In this document: positions 21,445 to 32,950 of the stretch, in pieces
Layout of the letters: the number at the start of each line of letters is the position of its first letter
Position numbering within the stretch: position 1 is the stretch's first letter
Assembly (NCBI RefSeq): GCF_020497125.1
Contig: NC_059075.1
Location: 108,725,222 to 108,789,221, forward strand
DNA: 64,000 bases
Direction of reading: 5' to 3'
Source of the DNA: Mauremys mutica
Lineage: Eukaryota > Chordata > Testudines > Geoemydidae
Notes under the pieces: model-generated
Database searches by the model: none
What the model was told of the DNA's origin: nothing
Seen by the model: only the letters and a program-made list of their open reading frames with translations
Program-made: the position numbers and the translations under genes

Positions 21445-21777
21445 TAGTTCTAAAGTGCAACCTTCTGTCTTCCTGGATCCCTTCGGCCCTGTTAATGCTT
21501 ATCTGTGCCATCCACCCCCACCACCCCCTTTGTGCAGGGACATGCCTGCCCCTCACTTACTGGGCTAGTATTATGACTACATTTCAGTGTGGGTGCCTGT
21601 ATGTGTTTGCAAGGGGCTAGAACTTGCATCATCAGCACTGGCACCAGCCTTGCAGGGCTTCTCATTTGATCATCCTGTAATTGCGTTTAATTATCCTGAC
21701 GAATGTGCAGAAATTTGCCATCAGCTGGAGAACCTCAGGAGCTCTGATTCCCCCGGCTGCAGAGGAAACACGGGAGG
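21445..21777 (+). other. Candidate non-coding first exon of DUSP8
   Basis: Mammalian DUSP8, as I recall it, has an untranslated first exon, and the coding ATG here sits in an exon with an acceptor in front, so an upstream exon is expected. A consensus donor GTAAGT at 21778-21783, just downstream of the CRE/CCAAT cluster, would close it. The 5' boundary is a guess and no TATA box fixes the start. Transcript data could move or delete this exon. Confidence 0.3.
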
Positions 21778-21938
21778 GTAAGTGTTTATATTGTTGTAAG
21801 GGAAGAAGAAGGGGTGGCCCAGGGTTTCGAATCATGCTTTGTATTTGAGTGACCCTGCAGATTTCTGCAATAGATCCTAGGGGCTGGAGCTGGGGAGAAA
21901 ATTCTTATGTAGAGGTGTATTTTTTTTATATAGATGCG

Positions 21939-22045
21939 TACTGCATCTTCCCGATCCTGACACCAATTATATATAATGCAACACACACGCAGATATGCTG
22001 GGCGTTTGTATTCACATGCGGGGGTAGGATCAGGAAGATGCAGTA
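21939..22045 (+). other. Strong inverted repeat able to fold as an RNA hairpin
   Basis: The 5' arm TACTGCATCTTCCCGATCCT (21939-21958) pairs with AGGATCAGGAAGATGCAGTA (22026-22045) with a single C:A mismatch in 20. The loop is 67 nt. It lies about 160 bp after the putative first-exon donor. It could be a small-RNA precursor, a structured intronic element or the remains of a short palindromic transposon. Confidence 0.55.
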
Positions 22046-22356
22046 AGTGGTGCATGAATTGGTGATTACAAGGCATGCGTTGGAGGGAATGGTTGGGGAC
22101 ACGTAATTGTGTTGTGTTGTGTTATCACCCAGAGCTGATAGACGTTTTAAAAAACATTTGTTATTTTGCAAAACGGACTAGAAACTCACCTTGCGCACGT
22201 ACACAAAAACATCAAAACCAAATCCCGTGCTGGGTGATATCATGCAGGGAGCTGCTGACAGGGAACTGCATGCTTATTTAGATAGAAGTTTAAACAAAAT
22301 CCTGATCATGCTGGGTGCAAATAAAATGACACGATCCTCCCGCGTGAACTAAAAGC

Positions 22357-22382
22357 ATGTGTGTGTGTGTGTGTCTGTGTAC
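22357..22382. repeat. TG microsatellite
   Basis: A short (TG)n run with a TCTG interruption. Confidence 0.9.
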
Positions 22383-22937
22383 GGGGGGCGGGGGCGGCTG
22401 CAGAGTAGGGGAACATATGTTTGCGGTTTGCTATTCCAATGCCGTGGGGTTTTACAGAAGATCTGGGAAATAGCCGGGCTCCAGTGTGGCTGGGCTTTGC
22501 AGGCAGTGTCTTACCAGTATTCTCCGTCCTGGGCTCAAGCTCAGCGTTTGGGAGGCTGCTGGTGTTAACAGCCCTGTGGTTTCCCAATGGGGTGTCGCCT
22601 TATGTCCTTGGCGTTTCAAGGAACCCAAGAAAACGGGCGTGTGTGCAGCGGGGGGGTTTCGCGGTGCTTCCCTGCCATCGCTCGAAGGGAGCTGCTAGCG
22701 AGCAAGGAGTTAAGCTTCCCACTTAAAATGATTCCCCCGCATGAGCACGGATGGAGCATCAGCCTGCAACCATGGTGGTGTTTGTGCAGTGATTCAGCAC
22801 GGAGAGCTGAAATGTTCCGAAGAGTTTAGATAAAAGATTCTTGGGTTGTGTGGGGTTTTTTTGGTTTGTTTTTTTTTTGGCTTCTTGGTTAATAAATCCC
22901 TTTTAAAAAAATGAATGCTTTGTCAATACTTAAAAGC

Positions 22938-22945
22938 TGACGTCA
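22938..22945. promoter_or_regulatory. Third perfect CRE palindrome
   Basis: TGACGTCA, about 1.5 kb downstream of the pair at 21349-21401. Three perfect CREs within 1.6 kb is more than expected by chance in CpG-poor DNA, but no binding data are available. Confidence 0.4.
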
Positions 22946-23469
22946 GTGCTTCAGTCTACATTAGGGGAGATGCAGGGCTGTAATCTGTGGGTTTTGTTGT
23001 AAGGAAGGAGGTGCTGCAGCCCTGTTTTCTGTTTAAGGACGTTTGGATCTGCTGGGTGCAGATGATGATGCATGTTTATTATTCGTATTGCAGTAAGTGG
23101 GATCTTGGCCCCTTTGTCCTAGGGGGTGTGAACATACAGGACAAAAATAAGATGTTCCCCGTCCCAAAGCGCTTACAATCAGAAATACGCTGCAAAGTTG
23201 TCACTAGCGAAGAGGTTTCGGGCATGTAGCTGCAATGATGACTGAATGAGGCTTTGTTAAGCATATAAAACCAGTGAGGTCTAAGTTCAGAATGCTAAAG
23301 ATTTTGATTGGCCATCTGATACACTTTTGCAGCTGAATAACAGGTGAGGTCACTGCTGCAATGAGTTTGTGTCAATTGACTTATTTTAGCCGTAATTACT
23401 TTCATATAAAGCAGAAGCCTTGGAGGCATGGCTGTCTACACATTAAAACAAACCCAGCCCATAAACTCA

Positions 23470-23880
23470 GTACCCAGTAGCTCCCACTTAAAAGCTTGGC
23501 CTTGTCAACACCAGAAAGGGTTTGCTGTTACAGCTGTAGCCCTCCTAGTGCAGATGCAGCTTATACCAGCACAGGAGTTCTTTTGCTGGTATGGGTTATA
23601 CCAGTAACTCTGAATAAAATAAGCTGTACTGGCAAACTTAGACTGAAAACCCTTCGGAGCAGGGACTGTCTTTTTTTTGTGCTGTGTTAGTACAGGCACT
23701 ACATCAATACAAGTAATGGATAGGATTTTTTTTTTTTTTTTTGCCAGTGTAACTGCATGTACACTAGGGCTTTTGCTGGCGTGGTTATGCTGGTTGGAGG
23801 TGTGATTATTTTTTCACACCTCTGCAGATGTAATCTGTGTTGGTAAAACTGTTTAGTGTACACCTGGCTTCAATCTACAC
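23470..23880. mobile_element. Probable DNA-transposon remnant
   Basis: Opens with GGCCTTGTCAACACC and closes with TTTAGTGTACACCTGG, weakly inverted. Within it are 'ttataccag' repeats, a SINE-tail-like piece ('cttcggagcagggactgtct', about 23653) and a T run. The ends are too diverged for a firm call. Confidence 0.35.
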
Positions 23881-24009
23881 TTGAATTTTGACCTGGAGTT
23901 AACTCAAGGTGGCTAATGTTTGTAAAGTGTAGGCTGGACACTTCACCAGATGTTTATTCTAAGACGCCAACACTGAACGCTGGTAGGCTTTAACTTGCTG
24001 CACTTATCA

Positions 24010-24661
24010 CATCTGACGGGCTTGTCTACACTGACACTTTACAGCGCTGCAACTTTCTCACTCAGGGGTGTGAAAAACAGGGCTGCTCGGGGAGGTGGGG
24101 CAAGTAGGGCAATTTGCCCCAGGCCCTGGGTCCCATAGGGGCCCCCACCCACCAAACCGAACTCCACCATGTGAGGGTCATCCCATCCCCATTATCCAGC
24201 CCGCTTATTCATGCTCATGACTGTCTGTAACCTGTTTGTATGAGTGATGTACCCCCACTGCCTCCTGACTGTATCTTGATCCCACCCACCGTACACCCCA
24301 CATTGGGGACATGACAGACTGTATATGGTATATGCTGTCCAATACCAAAATGCTAATATCCCCCTACAACCTGTATGTTACCCCCAATGACACAGTAACT
24401 GACGCTTCAAACACTTTGTATGGTTTATTTTCAAATATTCTCTAATAAACTTTAATTCTATAGTAGTGCAACTTTTTTTAATGGAAAGGGCCCCTGAAAT
24501 TGCTTTGCCCCAAGCCCCCTGAATCCTCTGGGTGGTACTGGTGAAAAACACCCCCCACAAGTTTCAGTGCTGTAAACTGCCAGTGTAGACAGTGCACCAG
24601 TGCTGGGAGCTACGCCCCTTGTGGAGGTGGGTTTTTTGCTATGCTGCGACTACACAAGCCA
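24010..24661. mobile_element. hAT-like element interrupted by another element
   Basis: The left end GGGCTTGTCTACACTGACAC and 'tttacagcgctgcaactt' are matched inverted by 'aagtttcagtgctgtaaact' and 'gccagtgtagacag' around 24558-24592. The outer right end is near 'ctacacaagcc' (24651-24661). It is split by the 463-bp insertion at 24078-24540. Confidence 0.65.
24078..24540. mobile_element. 463-bp insertion with exact 8-bp target duplication
   Basis: GTGAAAAA is present at 24070-24077 and again at 24541-24548. The insert begins CAGGGCTGCTCGG and ends GGGTGGTACTG, so the CAG...CTG termini plus the 8-bp duplication suggest hAT. Subterminal blocks pair loosely ('gcaatttgccccagg' with 'attgctttgcccc'). 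The middle (about 24195-24470) has a different, AT-richer texture and includes two AATAAA-like motifs; it may be a further insertion. No frame of note. Confidence 0.85.
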
Positions 24662-24859
24662 CTAAGGTAGCTAGTAAAGATGTGCCCTTAGATTGCTTTG
24701 TTTTTGCTAGCCTGCTAACTAACTCTAGTCATCGCCTCTAACAGCATACCTTTAAATCCTAGCCTACACAAGGCCGTAGATACGTACATAAGTAGCCAGA
24801 TTTTTCAAAAGCACTCAGCAAAGGGAGCCGCTAGGTGCTGAGCACACTGGAAAATATGG

Positions 24860-24975
24860 CCTTTAATGCTTATTTACATAGCACCCAACAAAGGGTGCTA
24901 GGTACCCTGCCGGCAAATAATGCTTGGCGCCTGCCTTGAAAGAGTTTATAATCTACCTTTGGACACCCCACACAG
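24860..24975 (-). repeat. CORE-like SINE fragment, reverse
   Basis: Contains 'tttacatagcacccaacaaa', 'gggtgctaggtaccctgc' and 'gagtttataatctac', the distal half of a reversed SINE of the type at 57300-57560. Confidence 0.5.
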
Positions 24976-26034
24976 TTACTGATGATAAAATACAATAGGC
25001 GTTAGGGTGAGACTTCTTAGTCATCCATCTCCCTTATTGCCAAACTACCTCTCGGTAAGTTGGAGAGTCCTAGATTTAAAAAAAACAAACCAACCCACCC
25101 CTGGGAGACTGAACGTATTCCTCCGCAAACTGAAGAAACTTCTCTTGGTATGAGTGGGAAGGAGCGATGTTCCACCTCATTTTCCCCCCCAACCTCCATC
25201 AACAGACTAATATATACATATGGAATGGTTATAGGGGGCGCCCTCTGGGTGTTTTAGAAGGCTGTTTGAGTCAGATCCTCAGCTGCTGTAAAGCTGGGTA
25301 GCACCATTGAAGTCTGGCTCCAAAAGTGGTGAGTGGGCTGTGCTAAGGTGCATGTGATAAAGTAGCAGATGTGTAATGAACTAAAGATCCTGAATGAAAC
25401 TTGGAAAAAGGCAGTTGTATTCTGGCTCTCGATGCCTTTGATTGATTACATCCACTCCTAAGGCACCTATCACTATTGTATTTAAACAGCTATTGGAAAC
25501 TGAAACCTATTGAGAAGGAGGAGGTGATTGAGGAAGGGAGCTAGTAAATAATGGGTTATGCTGATGAGGGGTGGGGCGGTGGTGGATAAAAATAGTCTAA
25601 AGCCTTCCTAGATCTTTTATCCTGAGCTGTGGGTTCAATGGCAACTGTAAAAGGTGATAGCAGGAATCAACAGCAATGAGAAGTTCTCTCACTTCCTTTC
25701 TGTTTAGCAAAATGCTGCACACGAAATGCCCAGGTGTAGTAATGGCTTTGAAACTGCTGAGTGCAAAACCTTTGTAGTGATTGCCTTTAATATTGGGGTC
25801 CTGGCAGGGAAGAGTATGCATTACTTGAAAATGCTTTTTGCATCCTAATAGCTGCTGGGTTTTAAAACCTGTTTTTCAAGCTCGAAATGTCTTCTAAGAT
25901 GCACCTGTCACGCCTGATGCAAAGTGGGAAGAGATGCCTGACCTAATCCAAGGGGGGGGGGGAGGATGGGAGGTGAACAGGCCAAGATAATTCATTTGAT
26001 AAGAAGCTAAATTAGCTCTTTCTTAGAGAGTTTC

Positions 26035-26806
26035 TATGGCTACACTTACAAATCTGCAGCGCTGGTAGTTGCAGTGCTGGTCATCCAGCTGTGCAGGGCC
26101 AGCGCTGGTGTGTGGCCACATTTGCAGCGCTGTTGGGAGTGATGCATTATGGGCAGCTATCCCAGCATTCAAGTGGCAGCAATGGTGCTTTTCAAAAGAG
26201 GGGGGTGGGGTGGGGCGTAGTGTGACAGGGAGCGGGGGGAGAGAGAGAGAGTGGATTTTTGGAGCCAACACTGTGTTAGCTTCCTGACTTGAAAAATCAG
26301 AACATGTTCCCGATCCCTTACCCTTAACTCTTAACTGCAAACAGCCTGCAGCCAATACGACTCCCTTTCTCCCCTCTGCCCCCGCTGTTTCTGTCAAGCA
26401 AACACTCACTCCCTGCCTGCCTCATTATCTCATTTGATTGTTCACAGATTGATCACAGCAAACAGGAGCTGTGTTTGTAGATAAACAGCTCCGGGATCAC
26501 GGAGCTAAGTTTACAACAAAACAAAGAGAGGCTGCATAACAAAACAAAGAGAGTAATTTATAAAAGCATTCTGGGATACATCCTTATACCCTGGAGGCCA
26601 ATCACAGCGCTGGTGTGTGGCCATACTTGATGACCAGCGCTGCAGCACCAGCGCTGGAATCCTTATTCCCCATGCTGAGTGAGGTGTACGGCCAGCGCTG
26701 CAGCCAGGGAGTTGCAGCGCTGGAAGTGCCCTGCAGGTGTGGCCACTTACTAATTGCAGCGCTGGTGGAGGCTTTCCAGCGCTGCAACTCGCCAGTGTAG
26801 CCATAC
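26035..26806. mobile_element. ~770-bp hAT-like element rich in CAGCGCTG
   Basis: TATGGCTACACT at the left end is matched exactly inverted by AGTGTAGCCATA at the right. AGCGCT occurs ten times, clustered in the two subterminal regions (three left, seven right), a pattern known for transposase-binding repeats in hAT elements. The middle (about 26190-26570) is unrelated sequence without a transposase. The flanking duplication is not clear. Confidence 0.8.
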
Positions 26807-26866
26807 CCTCAGGCACACCTGGGACGTGCCATGTATTTAGGAATGTGGTAGTAACTTGTCTCAGAA

Positions 26867-26992
26867 CAGTGGTTTTCAATCTGTAGATCACAGACCCCTC
26901 GGGGTCTGCAGGCTATGTCTAAGATTTCCAAAGGGGTCCCTCCATTTGCAGTTTTTTAGGGGGCCGCAAATGAAAAAAGGTTGAAAACCATA
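26867..26992. mobile_element. ~126-bp Charlie-like hAT MITE
   Basis: Starts CAGTGGTTTTCAATCTGTAG and ends AAGGTTGAAAACCATAG, inverted copies apart from a few changes. This terminal form is typical of vertebrate Charlie-type hAT MITEs. A short internal palindrome 'gacccctcggggtc' is present. Confidence 0.75.
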
Positions 26993-28061
26993 GGCTTACA
27001 GAGCATCTACATTGCAAAAGACATTGTACCAAGGCACTGTGTGATAATATGATAACGTCATGACTCTGTCCTAACACAGCTTGTTCCTCTATGGGTGGAG
27101 AGAGCTAGAGTTGCGGTTGGGTTGCGTAACATAGCTGTAATATGGTGCAGTCCCATGCATGCAGGCGAGACCAGATGCTCAGGCACAATTGTACTGTAAT
27201 AACAGAGCACCCCAGCATAGTAAACATTAACATACTAATGGTCACGGAAACTACAATGCTTTTCTGAGTGCTCTTCTAACATGGCTTTGGCCTGTCCACA
27301 TGCTTGAACCACATTAGACACTAGTTTGGCTGGAGTGCAATGAACCTATATTGAAACACTGGCTTTTTTTGTTTAAACCTGGCTGGCAAAGCCATTATAG
27401 AGCGGGGGAGGCGGGGGAATTTTTGAGCCATGGCTGAAGCACACAGTTTTGCCACCAATTCTTTTATTTAACATACAATTTTACAAGGGCCAACAGCTTA
27501 TCCCTTTCTGCTCCAGGAGCTGCGTATAGGAGTTCACCTCCTGTGGAAAGTGTTGCCAATGAGGGTTCTCAGGCTTTCAAACCTCGAAGCCCCATGTGGA
27601 TGAGAGGGACATAAACCAAACATAAGAACTTGTCTACCTGGAGAAATTGATCAGCATGGCTATAGCAGAATAGGAAACACTTTCCTGCCTTGACAAGCCC
27701 TAAGAGAAGAAGTCATCTGAACTAATGTGGGGCTCCCTGCTTTACCACGTGTGAAGTTTTCTACAGCCTCGCTTTCAAGATTTTGCATTTGTGAGTCACA
27801 GTTGTCAAAAGTGGCCAGAGGCTTTGGGTGCCCAACTTGAGATGCCTTGAAGGGGCCTGATATTTCAGAAAGTGTGAGTACCCATCCTTTCAAACTCGGG
27901 TCCTATGAAGGTACCCCCAATTGGGGCAGGGGGTGCAGAACCTCTAGTCACTTCTGAAAATCTTGCCCCATTATGTTGACAGTCTTACAAAAATAAACAG
28001 CAAGAGATGATGTTCGGATTAATACGAGGGTTGTGTGGCATTGGGTCTGAAATAAGTAACG

Positions 28062-28281
28062 TAGGCTTTATCTACCCTAGCACTTCTGTCGGTCAGGGGT
28101 GTGGAGAAAAAACCACTCCCCCGACCGACATAAGTTACACCAACAAAAGTGCTGGTGTGGATAGTGCTATGTCAGCGGGAGAGGGACTCCCGCTGGCACA
28201 GAGGTGCTACACAGGAGACCTTACAACGGCGCAGCAGCAACAGTACAGCTGTGCCACTGTAAGGTCCGTAGTGTAGCTGTA
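28062..28281. mobile_element. hAT-like MITE, diverged
   Basis: Opens 'ggctttatctaccctagcac' and closes 'gtccgtagtgtagctg', roughly inverted. The interior has 'gtcggtcaggggtgtgga' paired with 'actcccccgaccgac'. Related in style to 24010-24661. Confidence 0.55.
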
Positions 28282-28624
28282 GTGTATTAGTCACTGGGCT
28301 GGTGCTGGAAGCATTTCCTTGACACCCTCTTTGTTTCCTGTTCCCACTCCCATTGCATGTCTTCTTTCAAGTGCTCCCTAGGCACAAAATGCCCGGATGG
28401 TTCCTGTTTGCCAAGTCACCACCCTCTCCTCACTCACATCCTTGCTATGTATTCACTTCCTCCAGGTTACCAGGAGAAGTTTGGGTCATACCCAGCCCAT
28501 ACTTGCGTGGCTATTAAAATGTGCACATGCCTAACCTAGGGATGCTGGGCTCTGATTGTAACTCATCTTTTCTCACCTTAGTGTGTGTGTGTCTGTCTTT
28601 CGGTCTGTCTGTCTTCACTCATTG

Positions 28625-28735
28625 TCTCATCTAAAATAAACCTATCAATTCCTTGGGGCTGAGACCTTTTGTTCTTTTGGAACGCCTGTAGAGCACTTTG
28701 GGGTCCTGCAACAGTAATTGGCAGGAGGAATTCTC
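28625..28735 (+). repeat. SINE tail fragment
   Basis: Distal part of a CORE-like SINE: 'caattccttggggctgagac' then 'gtagagcactttggggtcct'. Confidence 0.5.
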
Positions 28736-28874
28736 TCCATTTCCATGTAATGAGCTCAAGGGATTTACATCCTGAGTTCTAAAAGTAAAAAGGAAGTTGT
28801 GGAAAGACTATAAACTCTCATATTAGGGCATAAGCCAATCTCCAGCTGAAGGTTTGAAGGCAGCTTTACTGTAG

Positions 28875-29020
28875 GAACAGATTATTCCACAATTGCCTGC
28901 TGCAGCATTTCTTCTGCCCTCCCTAGAAGCATCTGGTCTTGGCCAGAGCCAGTGATAGGGTACTGGATTAGATAAACCACCAGTCTGATCCAATAAGAGT
29001 GCCCTACTGTAACTCTTGAC
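28875..29020 (+). repeat. CR1 3' tail fragment
   Basis: Co-linear with the tail at 720-846: 'gcatctggtcttggccagag', then 'gggtactggattagataaac' and 'cagtctgatccaataag'. Confidence 0.7.
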
Positions 29021-30867
29021 ATCCGCCCTTCTTCCCAGCACTTGCCCCTGAGCCTTGCTGGTGACCTTACCACATCTTTCCTGTTAGCCTCTGGCTAGCA
29101 GTGAAAGTCATCTGGCTAGTAGGGTTGTGGCATGCTTACATACACTGTTTATAATAAATCTTAAAAACCTAATTCTTTGAGGAATATTGCTGCAAAAAGT
29201 TAGCAAATTATATTTCAATTGAGGTTACAGAGGCTCTGGCAGAAAATATGGTGAAACTATACCAAGCTTTCAATCTGCTTATCCAAGCGCTTGCGGCCCC
29301 TGTGTCAAGGCGAGTGAAACAAAAATGCATGTAATGCTGGGATTTCATAAGCTGCTCAACTCCCATTGACTTCCAAACCCTGTTAGATAGCGCTGACGCT
29401 TTACAGCTGAAGTGAAGAGGGTCTATCAGTCTCCAGAGCAGTCTAATAAATAACAACCACTGGAGGCAACGTCAGTGGATGGGCTGGATTTGAGCAGCCC
29501 TTGTTTCTGAACTCCTTATTAATATGACTTGTTTTCTTTGAGTTGTAGCTGGAGTGTGTATTTATTTCAATGTCATCTGTCTTGGCCAGCAGCCCTCCTT
29601 GGAATACAGTTGTCCGCATGCCGAACCCTCAAGCTGTTGGGTCAAGAGATGGTTCAGAGATGGTGCCAGCACTGCTGACTTCAGGCCACTAAACTAATGC
29701 ATGAAAATTATACGTACACAAAAACGAAAAATACTTCGCTAGTTTTTCTTTGTTCAGCTTTCCCCACCCAGATTGTGAGGAGAGGGTTGCACTAACCTGG
29801 CTAATGTCTAGCAAAGTTCAGGCACGTGCTGTGGACTTGGTCTTGTTTCCATTGACTTCAGCGGGACCACCATTGAATCCTATACAGTAGCCTCCCACAG
29901 CTCTGCCAGTCCACCTTGGCTGAGACCCAGAACTCAAGCACAATCTCTCAGTACTGCCAAAATGGACTGAGTTCTTATTTACTTGTTGCCTGCTGTTCAG
30001 CGTATGCTGTGCTGATCCTGGTGGAATGCAGCAGCACAGGCAAATGGTCAAAAGGAGCTTGGGATTCTGGTGTCGACCTGTTTAGGCCCAAAAAGTCTCC
30101 CACAAATTGTTATACATTTTTGGGTGGAAGGCAGGAAAAGGGCAGAATAACCACCGAATCCTAAATTACGCTGAATATCCCACAAAACTAATCCATCCAT
30201 TTTAGATGGCTGCATCTGGTTGCAGATTTTGCAGAACCTCACTGAATGTACATTCTCACAAAGCAGTTGTGCTGTACCACTAAATACGGGTGGTGGTGCA
30301 TATTCTGTTCGCTTGCTAAACAATGACACTTGTAATTTCATGTCTCTTTGCAATACGTATCTTTTTATTTTGGCTGCATTTTTTCCCCCTCAATTTCCAT
30401 GTGTCTGGTGCCAGGGCAATCCTTTCCCAGGCAGTAATTGACACAAAGGTGGGCTTGAGCTATGGCTAAATCTGGAAGGACTCTGGTAGAGAAGTGGGAA
30501 AGAGAGAGAACTGATCTTATTGGGGCGGCAGCAATGGGTCCTAAAGGACAAAACTTCGTAAATACTTTTCATTACACCCGCTGAAGCACTGATGTTGGAA
30601 CTGGCCGGATCATGATGTAGAATCGGGTCACTCTTCTATTGCACACTATGTTGTCTGAAACAATATGGTAAAATCATGTGTGCCTTGAAAAGTAAACACC
30701 CCCTGGAATTGGGAGGTGTGTAGCCCCCTCCCTCTTTTGCAGGTGAACTGGTTAATGAATGAAACACATTTTGCCAGCTGTTCCACTACTGGCTTCTCAG
30801 GAGATGGTCTGTGCTGGAAAGTGTGCAATATCCAGCCCCCTTTCAAAGGGGCAAACAATGAGATTTC

Positions 30868-31134
30868 TTAGGGTATGTCTACGCTATCTGCCCGATCGGC
30901 GGGCAGCGATCAATCCGCAGGGATCGACTTATCCCATCTAGTCTAGACACGATAAATTGACCCCGAGCGCTCTCTCGTCGACTCCTGTACTCCAGCGCCA
31001 CGAGAGGCGCAAGCGGAGTCGATGGGGGAGCATCAATCTAAGTACGTTGACTTCAACTATGTTACTCAAGTAGCTGAAGTTGCGTAACTTGGATTGACAC
31101 ACCACCCTCCCCCCCCAGTGTCGACCAGGGCTTA
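30868..31134. mobile_element. hAT-like MITE
   Basis: Starts AGGGTATGTCTACGC and ends GTGTCGACCAGGGCTTA. It is rich in 'gatcgac'/'gtcgac' words, including 'gagtcgatgggggagcatca'. Relatively high CpG content for this locus suggests a fairly recent copy. Exact borders uncertain. Confidence 0.6.
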
Positions 31135-32734
31135 TTCAGGAAAGAGAGCCAGTGTGACAACAGCAAGTCCTGACTCCTGTGTGGCCACTGCCCATAAATT
31201 GGTCTGGGATGGATGGAGGGATGGAAGAGATGAGAAGTCGCTTGGCTTGACCTCCATGATTTCAGAGTGACCAAACAAAACCACCCTATAATAAATCACA
31301 AGCCCTAAGCAAAAAGGTGAGAGTGGGATATCGCTGCATACCAGATGTTCCTCGTCCTACCGGGTGTATTCTTCTAGATATAGGTGAGCCACTCAAAATC
31401 TAGGAGAGGTGGCTTCCTTTTGTGGTTCTGACAGGAGGGCAGAGCGTCAATTGACAAGTACTAGATTGTTCCCCAGCATTGGGGTAAACTTTCTTTTGGT
31501 CTACAAGGATTTGGGCAGGATGTAAACAGAGCCAAACTTCTTACATGTGACTAGGTTTGTGGATCTGCAGTCCCTTGGAAGATTACTGTAGCATCTTTTT
31601 TGGAGTTGTTTAATTTCTGGATTTTAGGATACCTAGAAATGGAGGGCCAGATCCTCAGATGATGTAAAATGGTGAAACTCCCTGGACTTCTGTGCTGACT
31701 TACACTAGCAGAGACCCCAAGCTGGAGTCCATTCGTATGCCATGGTTTGCAATGGGTGTCATTAGAAACTGTGTAAGACCTTTCAGGGAGCAAGGTTGTT
31801 AAACTGTTGTTTCTGCTAAACAGTGGATTCAATTTTTTATCTTTTCCCTCATAAATGTGAGGAACTAATGCCGCTGTACAGTGCAAATGGGCTACATGTA
31901 TCATTGCACCTCGGTCTTAACCTGCTGCACTCCCCTCTGTTTTTTCCAGTCCCCAGATTCACCAGTGACCGTCACTCATTCTCAATAGCTCTAATTTAGA
32001 CAACATACATTTGGGACTTGGTTGAGACCCACAAACTCATTTCACCTGTAATTGTTCTTTAGTGGTGAAATGCTGAGGCACTTACTCACCTACATCACCC
32101 AACCCCGAAGAGCTTCCATCTTCGACTGCCTGACATACACTGGCCCAGCTGCTTGCTGGATCGCTTCCCCTCTCCCGTTCCCCATGCTGCTGCATTTCTT
32201 CTTGCTTTAGAGTTTAATTCCCACCCCCAAGTCTTATAATGATTTCTTTCTGGTGTTTTAATGCTGGCAGGGACGCACAGTGGGAAACGGAAGCCTCCTG
32301 GGCTTTACATATGCCACTCTCCGCTGCAAATGGATCATGGTCCATCTAGATCTGTACTTCTAAGGTTTGAATTGTGCACCAAGATACACACAATAGAATT
32401 CTTGGACGTTGGGTTTTCTGTAAGAGTCTCATTGAACCCCTAAGTCCTGTGAATGTTCAAGGGATGTGCCGGCTGCCACTGAGCTGCCGTGCTGGGCCAA
32501 AATTGGAAGCTCCTCTTCCAGACTTCTTAAGGTGAAATTTGTTTGCACAGATGGTGTGCTGCAGTGAGAGCACTACAACTTGTGCTTGGCCTTGGTGACG
32601 ATCATAAGGTGGGGGGGTGGGGGTCAGGCAGTACAAAGGGCCAAGTGAGATAGTCTCAAGTGAGAGATAGCGTGGTGGTTTCTCCTTTCTGTATTGGTTC
32701 CTCTGCTCGTCTGTCTCTCCTGGGAGAATCCTCT

Positions 32735-32950
32735 CCAAGGTTAGATAGGGCACTGGACTGTGAGACATGGCTTCTTTTCTCAGATCTCTCTCTGATCTGC
32801 TGTGTGACCTTGGGCAGGTTGTCTTACCCTCACCCTTTGTCTGATCTGATCTATTTTGATTGTAAGCTCTTGCTATATATATTGTACAGTGCTTAGCGCT
32901 ATGAGGCCCTGAGCTGGGCTGGGGTCTCTAGGCCCTACTGTAGTACCTAC
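32735..32950 (+). repeat. MIR/CORE-like SINE
   Basis: Head 'gatagggcactggactgtga', middle 'ctgctgtgtgaccttgggca', tail 'attgtacagtgcttagcgct'. Confidence 0.8.

Noticed and set aside
21939..21961. miR-217 gene
   Set aside because: Only the first nine bases agree with the mature sequence as I recall it; the rest of the arm differs.
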